From Epiperipatus broadwayi (Eukaryota; Onychophora; Udeonychophora; Euonychophora; Peripatidae), in the NCBI GenBank assembly GCA_028023455.1, contig JAQFVV010000255.1:868001-932000 (forward strand): a DNA stretch of 64,000 nucleotides, in the 5' to 3' direction. The position numbers and the translations under genes were made by a program. This document shows positions 34,855 through 47,212 of the stretch, in pieces (the first letter of the stretch is position 1; the number at the start of each line of letters is the position of its first letter). The notes under the pieces are model-generated. The model saw only the letters and a program-made list of their open reading frames with translations, searched no databases and had not been told where the DNA came from.

Positions 34855-35808
34855 AGCAGCAACAATTAGATTACATAATGCTACTGGGAAAGTCAATATT
34901 GAGAAGGGTGTAAGACAGGATGACTCCACATCTCCAAAACTTTTTACAGCAGTGATGCAAGAAATATTTTGTGGATTAAAATGGGAAGCTAGAGGAGTGA
35001 AAGTAAATGGAGATTATTTAAATTATTTAGATTTGGCAGATAATGTAATAGTTTTTGCAAATAATGCTTTAGAGCTGCAGAAAATATTGCAGGAGTTATC
35101 AGATGAAAGTAGAAAAGTAGGACTAAAGATAAATATTAAAAAGACTAAAGTAATGTTTAATAGATTTTTTCAAAATATGAAAATAAAAATTGATTAGGAT
35201 GAGTTAGAAGAAGTTAACAGTTACAAATACCTGATCAGATTATTAATACAGATGGAAACATAATGGATGAAATTAATCACAGAATTAAACTTGGAGTGCT
35301 TTTGATAGAAATAACTTGATACTAAAAGGAAATATGCTATGTGTTTGAAAAGGAAGGTTTTTAATAAATGTGTTTTACCAGTTTTTACTTATGGATCTGG
35401 GACTTGGACATTTAAGAGAAGAGCAATTCAGAGACTTCAGACCACTTAAAAAAATATGGAGAGCTGCATGTTGAGAATAACAAGAAGAAATCAAAAATGC
35501 AATATATGGGTAAGAGAACAAACAGGTGTTACTGACTTCATTGAAAAAATTAAAGACTGAAGTGGAGTTGGACTGGATATATTGCTAGAAGATATGATAA
35601 TAGATGGACAATTGAAATCTTAAACTTGATTCCAAGAGATTGTAAAAGACTCAGAAAGAGACCACATGTGAGATGGATAGATGAAATAAAAAAGTGTGCA
35701 AGAGTGATGTGGAAAAGAGAAACTAAAGATTGGAGAAGATAGATTGAACTTGGAGAGACCTTCATCCTGCAGTGAATTGATAATGGTTGACAATGATGAT
35801 GATGATAA
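34855..35808 (+). pseudogene. LINE reverse transcriptase remnant, RT core plus C-terminal region
   Basis: The first part reads ATIRLHNATGK, IEKGVRQDDSTSPKLFTAV and YLDLADNVIVFANNALELQK, then SRKVGLKINIKKTKVMFN. These are RT motifs: GVRQGDPLSP is changed to GVRQDDSTSP, and the catalytic FADD is changed to LADN (35033-35044), so one catalytic aspartate is lost. A stop at 35195, a one-base frameshift near 35234 and a 4-base deletion near 35295 follow. The C-terminal blocks parallel the copy at 28214-28776 but are full of stops. The 3' end is GGTTGACAATGATGATGATG, a GATGAT-type tail, as in LINEs with microsatellite-like rather than poly-A tails. It is a dead copy, older than the 28-kb one. Confidence 0.85.
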
Positions 35809-35920
35809 TAGATTAGTTAAAAGAAGAGAAATAAATAAACAAACAGTAAAATAATAGCAATATTAAAAAAAGATAACTATTATCATTTTAAAAATAATAA
35901 TATTAAAGAGTATAAATGCT

Positions 35921-36305
35921 TATGAGAGCAAGATCAAAAATGGAAGCTCAAAGTAAAGATTTTAAAAATGTTTTCAGTAATAAACAACAGCAAAATAAAA
36001 GTGAAAATTAAGAAATCTCAAATAAGAAAGAAAATAATGACATCATGATAATGATGATTAAAATGTTTAAAAAGCTTCAAAAACAAAATAAAGAGACAGC
36101 TGAGGAGCTTAAAAATCAAAATAATGAAACAAATGTAATATTAACAAACCAAGCTAAAATGTTTAAAAAATTAAAGCATCAGACTAAATTAGGCACTGCG
36201 AAAATGAAAAAAGAAATCATGAAAGATTTAGGTGGAAATCTAAATCAAATTGAAACAGCATATCAAGAAATTCAGAAAAATAAACTAAAACAGTTGGAAA
36301 AATAG
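35921..36305 (+). pseudogene. gag-like N-terminal coiled-coil part
   Basis: The open stretch 36045-36305 is 86 residues rich in Lys, Gln, Asn and Glu with heptad-like spacing and two MFKKL starts (MFKKLQKQNKET and MFKKLKHQTK). It would form a coiled coil. An in-frame stop before 36045 separates it from an earlier segment starting MRARSKMEAQSKDFKN. Because a recognisable Gag core follows, I read this as the N-terminal part of the same retroelement protein. Coiled coils in this position would serve self-assembly. The call as Gag rests on the neighbour, not on its own sequence. Confidence 0.5.
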
Positions 36306-36520
36306 ATCTGTTATGGGAAGCAGTAATAGAGAATAAATTAGAAAATGAAAGGATAATAAAAAATATCAGGGAAGAAATAATTTGGATAATAATTTAACAA
36401 CTAAAACAGTTGGAAAAATAGATCTGTTATGGGAAGCTGTAACAGAGAATAAATTAGAAAATGAAAGAATAATAGAAAATATCAGGGAAGAAATAATTTG
36501 GATAATAATTTAACAAATAT
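36284..36520 (+). repeat. 117-bp in-register tandem duplication within the gag remnant
   Basis: The unit starts CTAAAACAGTTGGAAAAATA at 36284 and again at 36401. The period is 117 bases, that is 39 codons. A downstream frame reads GKIDLLWEAVIENKLENERI. The two units differ at a handful of bases. Confidence 0.85.
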
Positions 36521-36559
36521 AACTGATAAAGTAGATTTAAATTGCAGTAGGCAATGCAA

Positions 36560-37429
36560 AACACTTAGAGAAATTGGTAAGACACGTGAAAAAAAACAAT
36601 ATAGATTTTAATAATTATAGACAGAAATGTAAACATGTACACACAGAATAATAGGCCTGCAATTATCAACCAATTTCTAAAAATATGTATATTTTCAGGG
36701 TATGTAGGGGAACCTCCCACTGAACATATTAGTAGCTTGGAAAGATACTTTACATTGAATCTGTTAAGTGAAGCAGCCAAGATCACAACCACTTTCAGGG
36801 TGTCTCTCAAACTTGGTGGAATTCCCCCTTTAAAAAACCCATAACATTCATTGAATGCAAACAATCCCTGCTAACCAGTTACTGGAATGAAGAACACCAG
36901 AAGAATATTAGACACAATGTATCACAAAAGAATGGTGACCTAGGAGACTTTTCATTCCATTTTTTATGTGCAGGTGGTAAAATTAAGAGCAGTGATGGCC
37001 AGCCCACTATCTGGACAACAGATTATTAGGATAATGTGGTGCCATTTTCCTTATAATATAAAGCAGATATTCATCAGCACTGAAAGGAAGACATTGAGCA
37101 AATGGCAAATTTACTAAGTATTTTTGATAATTTTAGACCTGCATATGAAACAAAACACAGGGGATTTGATCCCCAAGATAAAGAAATGAACATAAATGCC
37201 ATAAAACTTGACTACAGGAGATATTAGAGCAGATCCAGAAAGAAATGATTTTCTAGCAGCCTTGAAAGAACAAAAATATTTAGGCAGACCAGAAGTAACT
37301 CAGACCTCACTCATGCATGACAATACAAAAAAACAAGGGATGATTTATAATCCACTATTAAGAGCAGCTACTCTAAAAGGTATCAAAATAAAAAACAGCC
37401 AGATAAAACATAGTCAAGTAATCGAATAG
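36560..37429 (+). pseudogene. Gypsy-type Gag core, frameshifted
   Basis: Translating in shifting frames gives the standard Gag order. Frame at 36635-36843: FSGYVGEPPTEHISSLERYF and LLSEAAKITTTFRVSL. Next frame from 36844: FIECKQSLLTSYWNEEHQKN and GDFSFHFL. Then from 36975: VVKLRAVMASPLSGQQIIRI, and from about 37063: EQMANLLSIFDNFRPAYE. The final piece, 37208-37429, is open but not distinctive. This order (FSG..., E.YF, L..YW.EE....IR, GDF..HF, QQII) is that of retrotransposon Gag capsid regions. At least three frameshifts and several stops are present. No protease, RT or integrase follows: an LTR-like sequence starts only 20 bases after the last open codon. Confidence 0.7.
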
Positions 37430-37448
37430 ACTCTGCCAGTTATAGCCA

Positions 37449-37837
37449 TGTAACTACAAGTAAAGTGACATTATTACAAGCCCTCAGACAAACAAAATGG
37501 CATCTATATTTCCACAAATTTATTAAAAGACCACTGTCATGAATTTTTAATCAACAGAAGTTAATATTTCAAATTCGTATTTAGTTTTATACTATAAAGT
37601 TTCTTAGTTGCAATTGTTACTAATAATTTGACTCGGTCAAAAGGATTTTTACAATTCTGTGATTTGTTTTTCTTTTGCATAAATACCATTTTTAAATTTA
37701 TTATATTAATGCTTTATATTAATACCTATCTTTCAAACCAGATAAGTATAAAACTTATAGATAAAAAACGTACTTAAAATCAATGTGAACTTTGTAAATA
37801 ATAGAAAATGCAGAGATTATATATATATAGATATATA
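37449..37837 (+). mobile_element. LTR-like sequence, first part (interrupted by the right arm)
   Basis: Starts TGTAACTACAAGTAAAGTGA. It is the same as the inverted copy at 49250-50027 up to AATGCAGAGATT, near 37815. There the inverted copy continues into ACAAACTAATTAGG, while here a TA run and the 5-kb right arm intervene. The continuation is at 43373-43845. Confidence 0.7.
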
Positions 37838-40800
37838 TTGTGCCCTTTTCTGTAGGTCAGTAATAGTCCATCTCAGTCAATTACTAAAAATTTAAAATTT
37901 TAGAATATGTTCTTTTAATACATTAATTATAGTTTGTCGATTATATTTTTAAAGTAAAATTTGAAGCTAAAGAAAATACGTAGTATATAAAATTATAGCG
38001 AATTATTTAAAAAATAGTTATGTAAAGCTTTAAATATTGTTGCATATGGTTGTAAAAGCTGGCCATATTAAATAACACAGCTATAATTATTAAAAGTATA
38101 TTTAAAAAATTTGATTTTAATAGTTTAAAACTTATAGTTAATAAATGCTATGTTTAAATTTATAATCATATTTAATAGTCAAAATTAATATAGTACATTT
38201 TAAATATAAACTTTATGATGGTGAAAATTGTATTTAATTCTATATTTTAAATTATTTTTCCAAATTTTTATAATTATATTATTTAATATAATAAGTGTAT
38301 CAATTTTATTAGTCTAGGCAGAGAAATAGATTGAAAATCGTCTGTCAAAGTTATTGATCATGTGACTTGTATAATGCATACTTTCACACACATGCTTGTT
38401 TGAATTAATAACAAAGTTTAAAATATTTTGAAAGTTATATTATAGAAATGAATAGAATTATTGCCTATCATAAAAGCAAATAATAATAAATATTAAGTTA
38501 ACTATCATATGTAATGTTTTAAATAATGTAATAAAGACGAATACAGTTAATAAAAAAAAAATATTTTGTTTAAATAAAAATAGATAAATGGAATAGGTTA
38601 TTAAAATTATTTTAAAAAGTTATTTTAAATGTTTAAATAATTTTAATAAAGTAATAATTGATTTAAAAGTAATATTTTAAATAATATTTTAAGTTATTAC
38701 ATCATAAATTTTTATTTTCAAATATAATTCTGTAAAACTAAAAATATATGTAAATTTGTTCTCAAGCTAAAGTAAGAATCAACCAATCAAATGAGGTATT
38801 CTTACAGACTATAAATATGAATTGCACGGGGTATCAGAGGAGATTAAAAATGGATTGAAACCAGAGAAAGGTATATTAGTAGCTATCGAAGAGATAGTAC
38901 TTTAAAATTTTTATTTTAGTCAATTTTTTTTAATACTTTCTTATAGTTTTATTTGCAGAAACTAATTGATAATTTTTAAAAGTATTTTGCAAAAGAGAGT
39001 TTAAAAAAATAATATATTTGTGAGAAAATGATTTTCTAATTTTTAAAAGTTACTTGCCAGGATTATTTTATCTGAAATTTGACCTAAACTTCGCAATGAA
39101 AAGATGGATATACTGTGGAATAAAATGGATATAAATTCTAATAATATAAAAATGTTTTTGGAATATTTTGATACAGCTTTGTTAATGCTTCACCGGAGAA
39201 CTATTCTAGTGCATAAAAATCATAGTATGGACATTATACTAATACAGTGCAAAGTTATTTTCTGTTTAAAAGGGAAAAATTGGAGACACATTATTATTTA
39301 GATAAGCTTATCCAAGATTTATTTTTTAAAAATAGTAATAAGACAATTATATCTTATGAATTGTTCTATATAATATTATATCAAAAGGAGTAAAATGTTA
39401 TATCCTTTCTGAAGGTAACATTTTTAAAAAAATATTTTCAAGAGTTAAAGAAAGAACCCAGGAGAATATGTTACTGAAGCATTTTTGATATTAAAACCTC
39501 CAATCTTAGAATTGTTTAAAATGTATTTAGAAATCATTTGTTTAAAAGTACTTGAAGGTTTTTTTAAAAAGGTGATATATAAAAAAAATATCAAACGAAA
39601 GTTTAAATTTATTAAGGATGGAAACTTATATAAAAGAAGTGAACACATAGTTGAATAAAAAATGGATCCATGGAAATATTGTAAAAAAAAAAGTTTACCA
39701 AGTATTTTTAAAGCTAAATTAGATAGAAGATGCATTGGATACGCCACAGAGAATATTGGCAGAGAATATTGAAGAAATTTCACGGGATTAATTAATATTA
39801 TGATTTAATAATTATCATCCTAAATACTAAAACCAAGGATTATTTTCTATAAATTTTACTAAATGGATTAATATTTATTTTTATTTTTAAACTTTAACGT
39901 GCTTGGAGAACATTTTAAAACTCTAGAGAAAATAATAAACATTTTGGACTTATCAGGAACTATTGTCAAGAAAATATGTAATTATAGTTTTGATTCCTTT
40001 TATTTTATTAACCTAGTTTAAATCTAAATTTTTTTATAAGATTAGGAAAACATAAAACATTAATTTGTTGATGATATAAAATTTTATAATGGAATAATCT
40101 AATAATTTAGCTAAGAATATATTTTAAAATAAAGTGTATGAATGTATATTTCTTTATGTTTGCAATGATCGGTATCTAGTGGATGAAGAAGCCTACTGAA
40201 TATGATGACCAGATAAAGGTTATTTTGGTAATAGTAATGACTATTAATAATTTATAGTGTATATTGTTTGTTTTCTTTAGATCATCTATGGATCGTAAGA
40301 ATGAAGTGTAAAAAATTTTTTTTATTATATGTAACGCATTTCATACAACATTTTAAAAACATTATGAGATAGGATTGATTTGATAATATGCATACGACGA
40401 TTTTTTTTATATTAATGATATAATCCAACATAATAACAAATAATTATGTGATTCTTTTAAAATGTTCATGTTAGGATATTCAAATATTGTCTGATTAGAT
40501 TATATATGATTAAGCATACAGAATGATGAAGTGGACAGACTTTTCTTATGGAACAGCTAGATTGTTTTAAAATTATCAGTGAATTTTATTTATTGTTTTG
40601 TAAATGCAGATAGTTATTTATCGATGTAAGATATGGAAAATCTTGAGAAATAATGTTGAGATAGTGGCTTGGAAGTACTTAGTGAACAGGAAACCAAGAG
40701 ATGTTTTTAAGAAATAGGATATGATAAGGAATAGAAATAATATTTAGTCTTTATGTGAATATCAGCATAGTTAGCAAAGCCCTATGACTGGTACACATTT

Positions 40801-42835
40801 TATTTGGACAGTGTTTTATATTTTTTTAAATATTTGATGTTCTAATAAAGCTGAAGAAATAGCTTTAACATCGTTCATGTATTAGAGGTTATTAGACAGG
40901 TAAAGGTCATACCTCTTTCTTGTAATGCGCTGTGCCATGATTTTTTAGATATGTTATGAGTGATACTCTAGCTTTCTTCCTTAAATCCTATACATCTGTT
41001 TCACTATCTTTATTTCTTGTAACTGCATCGTTCAGTAAGATATTTTTAAAAGAAATGATAAATAATTTAGAACTTAGGTTATGCTATCGTTTTGTATAAG
41101 ATTGGTTTATTTGCTTAGAAGGAATAGAATTTATAACTTGAAATTGAAGGTCCAATGAATCCTAAAGGAAAGGAAAGAATCATAGAATATATTTTGAATT
41201 TATTTCGGAAATGAAATATAAATTTTGGAATAGAGTATCTAAACAAGATGTTTTCTTTGAAACGTTAATTTTTTTTTTTTTTGAATGCTTTATTATGATT
41301 TTTAAGAGAAAATAAGTATTGCATATTTTTAAAATACAATAGTACAATGTAAATTATATAAACAATATGCATAGTATATTGTTTTTGTTTATTGAATAAC
41401 AGGACTATATTGATTATTACACTTACATCATACTAAAGTAAGGCTAAATAAGAATATATTACGATTAGTAAACATCGTGTGATAAAACACTAAAATCTAG
41501 TACTGAATTTTGGATAAATATTTTCTGTAATATCTTTGACTTTGCAAGATGAAAATTTTTTTAATATTTTGAGAAATCCATACTCATTATAAAGTTAATT
41601 TTGTTTTTCTGTAGAATGTTTTCCTATGAATTTTTTTTTTTAAAAAATAAGATAGTTTAATAATATTAAGGATGAAATATTCTGCTAATAAGTAAATATA
41701 TTTATAATAAGTTAACCATAATGAGAAACCAAATGGTAACATTTTTTTTTTATATATTTTGTCTTAAGTATAAATAAAGATATAACTAAACTATAAATTA
41801 TTTTTTATAACCTAGTAGATAAAAATGTAAGAATAAGATAAGGATATCCATTGTAAATAGTGTACATAAATTGTTTATTTTATTTGTTGTTGTTAATAAA
41901 CTTTGTTAAAATTTGTTTTTCAAATTTTTTGTCTTGATTGTTTATTTCTCCACTTCACTGCATGAAATCACGATATATTCATAACAATTGAAACAAAGAT
42001 ATAATTTTGCACAAAAATATAAATAGAGAATTATTTAAGAATTTTAAATATTTTATTGGTATTCTTTTAATTAAATAAATTATAATTTTACATTGTTTTA
42101 TTGGTCATAAATCAGTTATCATAATAGTATATTGAATTACATGTTATCAGTTGCTGCACATATTTTGTTTATCAGGTTATCAAAATGCCACCACGTATTT
42201 ATTATATCATTACATGAAGATAAAAGATTATATAAAATTATTGTATTATTTTATTATGGTAATAAAAATATAATGAAAAGAAAAGATATCCAGTAGTAGC
42301 TAAACAATGAAGAATATTATTATTATTATTTATTATTATTAGTTTCAGTGTAGTAGATTATGACATAAAATCCCTTCTCATATTTTACTACCGTATTTTT
42401 AAATTAACTTAGAATAAACTTTATGAACCTGAGATTATTTTATTGAGCTAGATTATTACAAATAGAAGATTAAGACTTAATTATTACTTTAATCTTAGTG
42501 AGTAGAAGTTATTAAAGTCATAAAAATACTATGAGTTTGTTATTTGAAATAGTAATAAGGGGGGATAGTGTTCTTATGCCATTGAGGTAGTATCCTGTGG
42601 GATATTGGCTCAATGTAAACTATCTTGTCACCTGTATTTTCACTTCAAGTCTCATGAAAATATTAAATATTTATTCAATTTATTTTTATAAACTGAACCT
42701 TTATTCGTATTTTAAATTTGAGCTAGTGAAATATTTTAATTTTAATGCTGAATATTTTATTTATTAATTATTAACTGAGCTAGAACCCATAATATTTCAT
42801 ATCATATATTATTTGGAAGTAAAGATGCATGAGAG
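37838..42835 (+). repeat. right arm of the 14-kb inverted repeat (unrecognised ~5-kb repeat)
   Basis: This is the inverted partner of 28856-34286, as described there. It is bounded by a TA run on the inner side. On the outer side it meets a PLE endonuclease fragment without a gap. Open frames such as 39104-39301 and minus-strand 39445-39783 are AT-rich and not preserved in the left arm, so I do not call genes. A decayed protein may still be present around 39440-39780 (plus strand reads ILKPPILELFKMYLEIICLK), but I recognise no family. Confidence 0.85.
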
Positions 42836-43135
42836 CAAGGTTAGATAGGTCAGAGTAGTTTGAGTTTAAATGAAAGAATAAAGGTTCATAAAAGTAGAGT
42901 TAAAAATAGATATCTTAGTTCTGCTTTGTATGTCCATGAAAAAGATACAGGTCACACTATTGATTTTGATGAAGCTAAGGTTGTCTTCTTTGAGAGAAAT
43001 GAAATCAAAAGAAGAATTAAAGAGTCTTTATTATTGAAAATTTATTATTCTGAAGCAATTAACTTATTTAAGAGTTCTTTTAATATTAAGGGTGGATGGG
43101 AAGTGAATGGATTTGTGGGTAGTTTTTAATAGTAT
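42836..43135 (+). pseudogene. PLE GIY-YIG endonuclease C-terminal fragment, second PLE type
   Basis: The frame reads IGQSSLSLNERIKVHKSRVK preceded by a stop where YIG would have Tyr (TAG at about 42844). It continues LSSALYVHEKDTGHTIDFDE and VVFFERNEIKRRIKESLLLK. This is the second half of a GIY-YIG domain in PLE proteins: the Arg-containing helix, then the H...TGH..DF block and an Arg-rich helix. It differs clearly from the family at 16022-16372, so it comes from another PLE lineage. No RT is visible upstream, because the 5-kb right arm starts directly before it. Confidence 0.75.
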
Positions 43136-43264
43136 ATATAATGTGTGGTTTTTTTTGTAGTTCTTTACACTTGAGAAGTCTGCTTGTAGCAGTGAAACCT
43201 TAGGTTGTGTTTTAATATTATTTTTATGCTGGTCTGGTTTAATTTTAGATTTGGGGTAGTTTTG

Positions 43265-43847
<583 letters not shown>

Positions 43848-43891
43848 TAATGAAACATTTCAATATTCCCTGTCTCAAAATCACAACTTAG

Positions 43892-43999
43892 TCAAACATT
43901 GTTAGCTGAGAGGTCATCACAACCGCCTTGCAAGCAAGTAGTTAATTGCAGATGGTTATGGGTTCACCTCATGGCTGATTCTATGACATATGAAAAAAA
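43892..43999 (+). repeat. tRNA-derived SINE (family A)
   Basis: It starts GTCAAACATTGTTAGCTGAG, has AGAGGTCATCACAACCGCC and TATGGGTTCACCTC, and ends TTCTATGACATATG plus an A-run. It is closest to the 4466 copy. Confidence 0.75.
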
Positions 44000-44739
44000 A
44001 ATCACAACTCAAAAAAAAAAAGTTCAATAAACAAATTAGAAATTAGTAAAGAATAAAATTTAAGTTTCCAATTAAGACAATTTAAGAAAATGTTTGTTCT
44101 TTATACAGGCAAGCAAGTTTGAAGTTGATGAATTAACATTTGTTAGACACTGCATCTTTTATATTTTATCATAACTAATTTCTAGCATAAAAGAAAAAAA
44201 TATAAAAAATATTTTTTTGAGTAAAAGAGTCTATGGATATCATACAACTTTAAGATTAAATTATGCCATAGTTATGTACATATTGTAAATAGATGTTAAA
44301 TATGTTTGTACTATATATGAGTGTCAAAATGTCTACATTAATTTTTCGTTAATTATTATATATATGTGTGTGTTAAGACAATATAGTTTTTTCCAATATT
44401 CACATAAAAACTTAGAACCAAATGATGTAAATGCAGACATTTTACTTTACACACTAACTCCTATCATCAAAGCATATGTTGTAGAGATACCACTATTTCT
44501 TAAGACATTTCTTGCTTAATGCGCAATTATCATCTAGTAATTTTGGCAGTAATTCAAGCAATGAGTGCAATCTCATGTTTATATGCTCACTCATTATTTT
44601 TTAAAATTAAATTTTACAGAAAAACTACTGCTTTTTTGTTATTCTCTCTTCACATATAAACTGGCATGTGATTATTAATTATTTATATACAATCTCTACA
44701 TTTCCAATGTTTAATAAAAGGTTAATTCTCTGGATGGCA
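44000..44739. other. AT-rich spacer, no gene recognised
   Basis: Nothing supportable seen. Confidence 0.5.
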
Positions 44740-45004
44740 TCCAGGATTTTATCCCAGTACAAGTAAAAAGTATTTACAGGAGTGTATTTTTAGCAGTTAT
44801 AACTTGAATGTTATAATCTTGAAAAGTGGCCCATGGCCTGTGTATACATAGTCAATCTTGGACTGACCATTAGTATAGTTACTATACAAAATATTGACCA
44901 TATTTTCCACTCTGCTTATGTAATGATTTGGATATAAATTTATTGAAAATAAAAATGAAAAGTCAAAAAATGATGTTCCATTGTAATATATATGGAAATC
45001 TTGG
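44740..45004 (+). repeat. dispersed repeat C, copy 2
   Basis: Matches 20690-20985 without the triplication. It ends where a hairpin MITE begins. Confidence 0.7.
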
Positions 45005-45191
45005 ATGTGTGGAATAATCCATTTAAATTAATTTAATTAGAGAGCACTTAATCTAGAACAACTGCCCCAGGCCAAGAATCAAAGTAAACTGGCAGTCTTA
45101 TGCCACTATTTACTTTGACCCTTGAACTGGGCAGTTGTTTTAGGTTAAGTGCTATCTAATTAAATTGATTTAAATGGATTACTCCATACAC
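45005..45191. mobile_element. hairpin MITE, arms about 90 bp
   Basis: The sequence is almost wholly palindromic. Outer arms share GTGTGGAATAATCCATTTAA (left) with its reverse on the right. The middle shares TTAGAGAGCACTTAA and ACAACTGCCC, and the inner part shares TCAAAGTAAA. The centre is near 45097. Related to 13836-14310. No protein. Confidence 0.8.
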
Positions 45192-45232
45192 TCAAAATTT
45201 TCATCTAAACAATCATCAAAAATATTGTATTA

Positions 45233-45252
45233 TATATATATATATATATATT
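45233..45252. repeat. short (TA)n
   Basis: Pure TA run. Confidence 0.9.
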
Positions 45253-46007
45253 GTGTTGTTTCCAGTCAATTTAGGCTTTATACACTATAAATTGATAATG
45301 CATTTGTTAATCATGGTATGTCTGCTTTTATTCATTTTTGATATTAGAAAGTTTCACAGAACATAACTACATTTCCAGATTAACTCACCTAATTCATTAT
45401 CAGTTTGGTTTTGCTTGTTATCTAATTGCTCATTGTACTAGTTTTTAATTTATTTAGTTGGCACCAGGATTATATAACCCACAGACCCAGAACAATTAAT
45501 AAATGTACCATTTCAATTAATTTTGTAGGCCTAGTTTCTCTCTTTTTTAATAATTAATTTCCAAGGTTATAACTCTTAAAGTAGTATTAGCACTATAAAA
45601 CAGATACCCTCAAATTAGTTAGTTGGCATAACTGAATAATTCAAATAAACATATATACAGTGAACAGATTATATGAAAGGCAATTTATTAAATCTACATA
45701 TAAATTTAATAATAAATAAGTATTAAAAGAAACACTTATACATTAAACACGTAGGATATATAATAAACAAGTAATTAATATTTTATGTGGACTATTAATT
45801 TAACTTAATCAGTTACTTTATTGTGTGTTCATTTACTTCTCAAACTTTCCATTTTGTTTAGTATCTATTTTTAACAATGAGTTCATTCCAAAATTATGTC
45901 AGACATTCTCACATAGTATAATGATTTATCAAATAATTTAATATATCAAGCACACAGTTCTTCTTTTCAAAATAGTTCATAAATATCCAATGTAGAAATA
46001 AAACAAA
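45253..46007. other. AT-rich spacer, no gene recognised
   Basis: Nothing supportable seen. Confidence 0.45.
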
Positions 46008-46086
46008 CTAAATTGGACTATTTCCATCATCTAATATGTGTGTTGAATGTCTTTAGAACACCATCATTACAAACTTTCAGAAAAAC
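46008..46086 (+). mobile_element. PLE end fragment
   Basis: TTGGACTATTTCCATCATCT, then TTGAATGTCTTTAGAA, then CACCATCATTACAAACTTTC. The first two blocks are the end sequence of the PLE at 15661-17450. The third is the outermost block, seen at 15661 (CTGAAGGTTTGTGATGATGG, reversed). The inner end is missing, so two outer blocks are joined by deletion. Confidence 0.65.
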
Positions 46087-46094
46087 ACAAAAAA

Positions 46095-46175
46095 ACTAAC
46101 TCCTTCTTTTTAAAACTAACTCATTTTTAAAACTTGTTTTTTATATGACTATAGTCATGAAAAAAGGAGTTAGTT
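46095..46175. repeat. short inverted repeat with a perfect central palindrome
   Basis: ACTAACTCCTT (46095 on) and AAGGAGTTAGT (to 46174) form the arms. ATGACTATAGTCAT (46145-46158) is a perfect palindrome between them. Confidence 0.75.
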
Positions 46176-47034
46176 TGTTTTATTTCTACATTATATAATG
46201 ATTTATCTTATCAGTAAGTTTCTTTGTAGTCAAGATATTACTTAATAATGTATGCATGGTTTTTTGTCCAAAGAAATCTGTGGTTTAAAATCTGGGTTTC
46301 GTTCTTGCAAAGTTATTCAGCTTCTGGTCTGGGAAAGGTGATGGTTCAAATCAGGACATTAGTATAGACTGAATACAGAAAGGATATATCGGTAGACACC
46401 CTGATTCTATTCCAACATTGAGTGACAGTTGTAAATATCTGATGAAACATTCTTTTGTGACTTTACTTGGGACAACATAAAATTCATTCTAACTCAAGTA
46501 TTGACTCTGCCAACAACCAAGAAAAAGAAAAAAACTCTCCTTTTTTTTATTTCTTCCAATTTTTATCTACCATGCAGATGCTGTTCTCACCTCACTTGTT
46601 TCTTTTGTCCCAACTTAATTTTCAACATTTCTTTGAAATTTTGCTTTGCAAAGTCGGTTTACATAACTCCCTCAATGGCCACCTTTAATTACAGGCGATT
46701 AGCTTTTTTTTTCTTTAAAATTACTTGCCTTCAGATTTTATATTGATTAACACTATGAGTGTGTTCTTATTCTTCTTAAAAATATATATAATCCTCATTG
46801 TATGCATAAAAAAAATTATACCAACTTTGAAAAAGAAATAATATTAATAAAAAAAAATTATACAAAAGATTTTACCTCCCCCTTCTTTCTCCCTTTTTTT
46901 TAATATATATATATACAATGATTTTATAGATGAAAGATGAAATTACATTTTGGGGCACAGCATAAAACAGTTTTCTCAATTGGCAGTCAAACAACAATTC
47001 TGTTTAAAGTATTCTTTACAAAATATATGTAGTA
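46176..47034. other. spacer, no gene recognised
   Basis: 46260-46740 is less AT-rich and has two overlapping plus-strand frames (46467-46688, 46501-46746). Neither has a recognisable motif. Possibly an old element. Confidence 0.4.
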
Positions 47035-47212
47035 TTCAAATTTATATATATATTAAATACAGTAATATGCATATAATTTAACTTATTTTATTAAAACTAC
47101 TTTTGACTTATATAGTTGACAAAGATTAAAAGAAATATAGTCGAAAGTACTTCTAATAAAATAAGTTAAATTATATAAATATATATTGTATTTAATATAT
47201 ATATAAATTTGA
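47035..47212. mobile_element. hairpin MITE, arms about 73 bp
   Basis: Arms 47035-47107 and 47140-47212 are near-perfect inverted repeats. They share TTCAAATTTATATATATATT at the ends and AATTTAACTTATTTTATTA within. The loop is about 32 bases. No protein. Confidence 0.85.

Noticed and set aside
39445-39783. 112-codon minus-strand frame in the right arm
   Set aside because: The left arm does not keep an equivalent frame that I can see, and the residues are typical of AT-rich random translation.
28856-42835. Polinton/Maverick element with long terminal inverted repeats
   Set aside because: The arms are far longer than usual, the middle holds only LINE and gag remnants, and no DNA polymerase B, integrase or capsid block was seen.
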